A model generated the notes under the pieces. The model made no database searches. It worked only from the letters and a program-made list of their open reading frames with translations, and was not told where the DNA came from. Below, piece after piece: positions 14,899 to 15,208 of a DNA stretch of 15,208 nucleotides (the first letter of the stretch is position 1; every line of letters begins with the position of its first letter). Source of the stretch: Candidatus Thalassarchaeaceae archaeon. Lineage in GTDB: Archaea; Thermoplasmatota; Poseidoniia; Poseidoniales; Thalassarchaeaceae. The stretch covers positions 1 through 15,208 of the forward strand of contig JASMAJ010000005.1 of assembly GCA_030754395.1 (NCBI GenBank), written 5' to 3'. A program made the translations under genes and the position numbers.

Positions 14899-15208
14899 AT
14901 TCAACAATTTCGTCAGACTTTACTTTTCCACTGTCAATTCTTACAACTCGTGTAGCATATTCAATCAATGATTCGTCATGAGTCACGAAAACACAGGTAA
15001 TCCCTTCCGCCTCACATGCCTTGACTAGTACTTCCATGACCATAGATGAGGTCTTTGAGTCTAGGTTTCCTGTCAACTCATCACCGAGTAGAAGTCTCGG
15101 ACTCTTGGCAAGGCTTCGGGCGATTGCAACTCTTTGTTGCTGCCCTCCACTAATCTCAGCAGGAAATCTATCCTTCTCGTTCTCTAAGCCAACTAGTTTC
15201 AGTAAGTT
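14897..15208 (-). CDS. ABC transporter ATP-binding protein, C-terminal fragment (LolD/MacB-like)
   Basis: The frame runs from the window edge to the stop and encodes the last 103 residues of an ABC ATPase; Walker A and the Q-loop are off the window. The visible motifs are the signature ISGGQQQRVAIARSLAKSP, Walker B with D-loop LLLGDELTGNLDSKTS, and the H-loop VFVTHDE. Walker B reads DELTGNLD where this class usually has DEPTGNLD; the catalytic Glu is kept. The adjacent FtsX/MacB-type permease is its partner. It energises export or release of an unknown substrate from the membrane. Confidence 0.92.
   Translation of the reverse strand, partial: NLLKLVGLENEKDRFPAEISGGQQQRVAIARSLAKSPRLLLGDELTGNLDSKTSSMVMEVLVKACEAEGITCVFVTHDESLIEYATRVVRIDSGKVKSDEIVE

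Noticed and set aside
14887..14907. Longer ABC permease start at TTG 14907
   Set aside because: It would overlap the ATPase stop without an upstream ribosome site, whereas GAGGTGAT is correctly spaced for the TTG at 14886.

Overview
The window looks archaeal. The four-gene block on the minus strand encodes the archaeal version of the early shikimate pathway: ADH synthase (aroA'), 3-dehydroquinate synthase II (aroB') and a GHMP-type shikimate kinase, followed by chorismate synthase. A secreted protein ends in a PGF-CTERM-like archaeosortase signal, promoters look TATA-like, and strong Shine-Dalgarno sites match the archaeal 16S tail. The AT-rich composition, the gene content and the MoxR/DUF58 membrane cassette would fit a marine Thermoplasmatota lineage such as Marine Group II (Poseidoniia). 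That placement is inference; no marker gene here proves it.

Plus strand, 2-2768: the 3' end of a molybdenum hydroxylase large subunit, its FAD subunit, and a secreted, C-terminally anchored protein. Each start overlaps the previous stop. The FAD subunit carries a cysteine-rich insertion like the [4Fe-4S] insertion of 4-hydroxybenzoyl-CoA reductase, which is the most notable biochemical signal in the window. A 184-bp intergenic region follows, with a weak TATA-like site and a stem-loop.

Plus strand, 2953-7876: a four-gene cassette of DUF4350-like membrane protein, MoxR AAA+ ATPase, DUF58 protein and polytopic membrane protein. These probably work as one membrane-associated chaperone or maturation machine whose client is unknown. 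The last gene converges on chorismate synthase, and the two stop codons overlap in a TTAA.

Minus strand, 15208-11650: the C-terminal part of an ABC ATPase, a large FtsX/MacB-type permease and an exonuclease III homologue. After an 8-bp perfect hairpin and a TATA-like promoter come aroA', aroB', aroK and aroC (11561-7873), tightly packed with overlaps or gaps of a few bases. aroD, aroE and the EPSP synthase gene are not in the window. There are no tRNA, rRNA, CRISPR or insertion-sequence signals.
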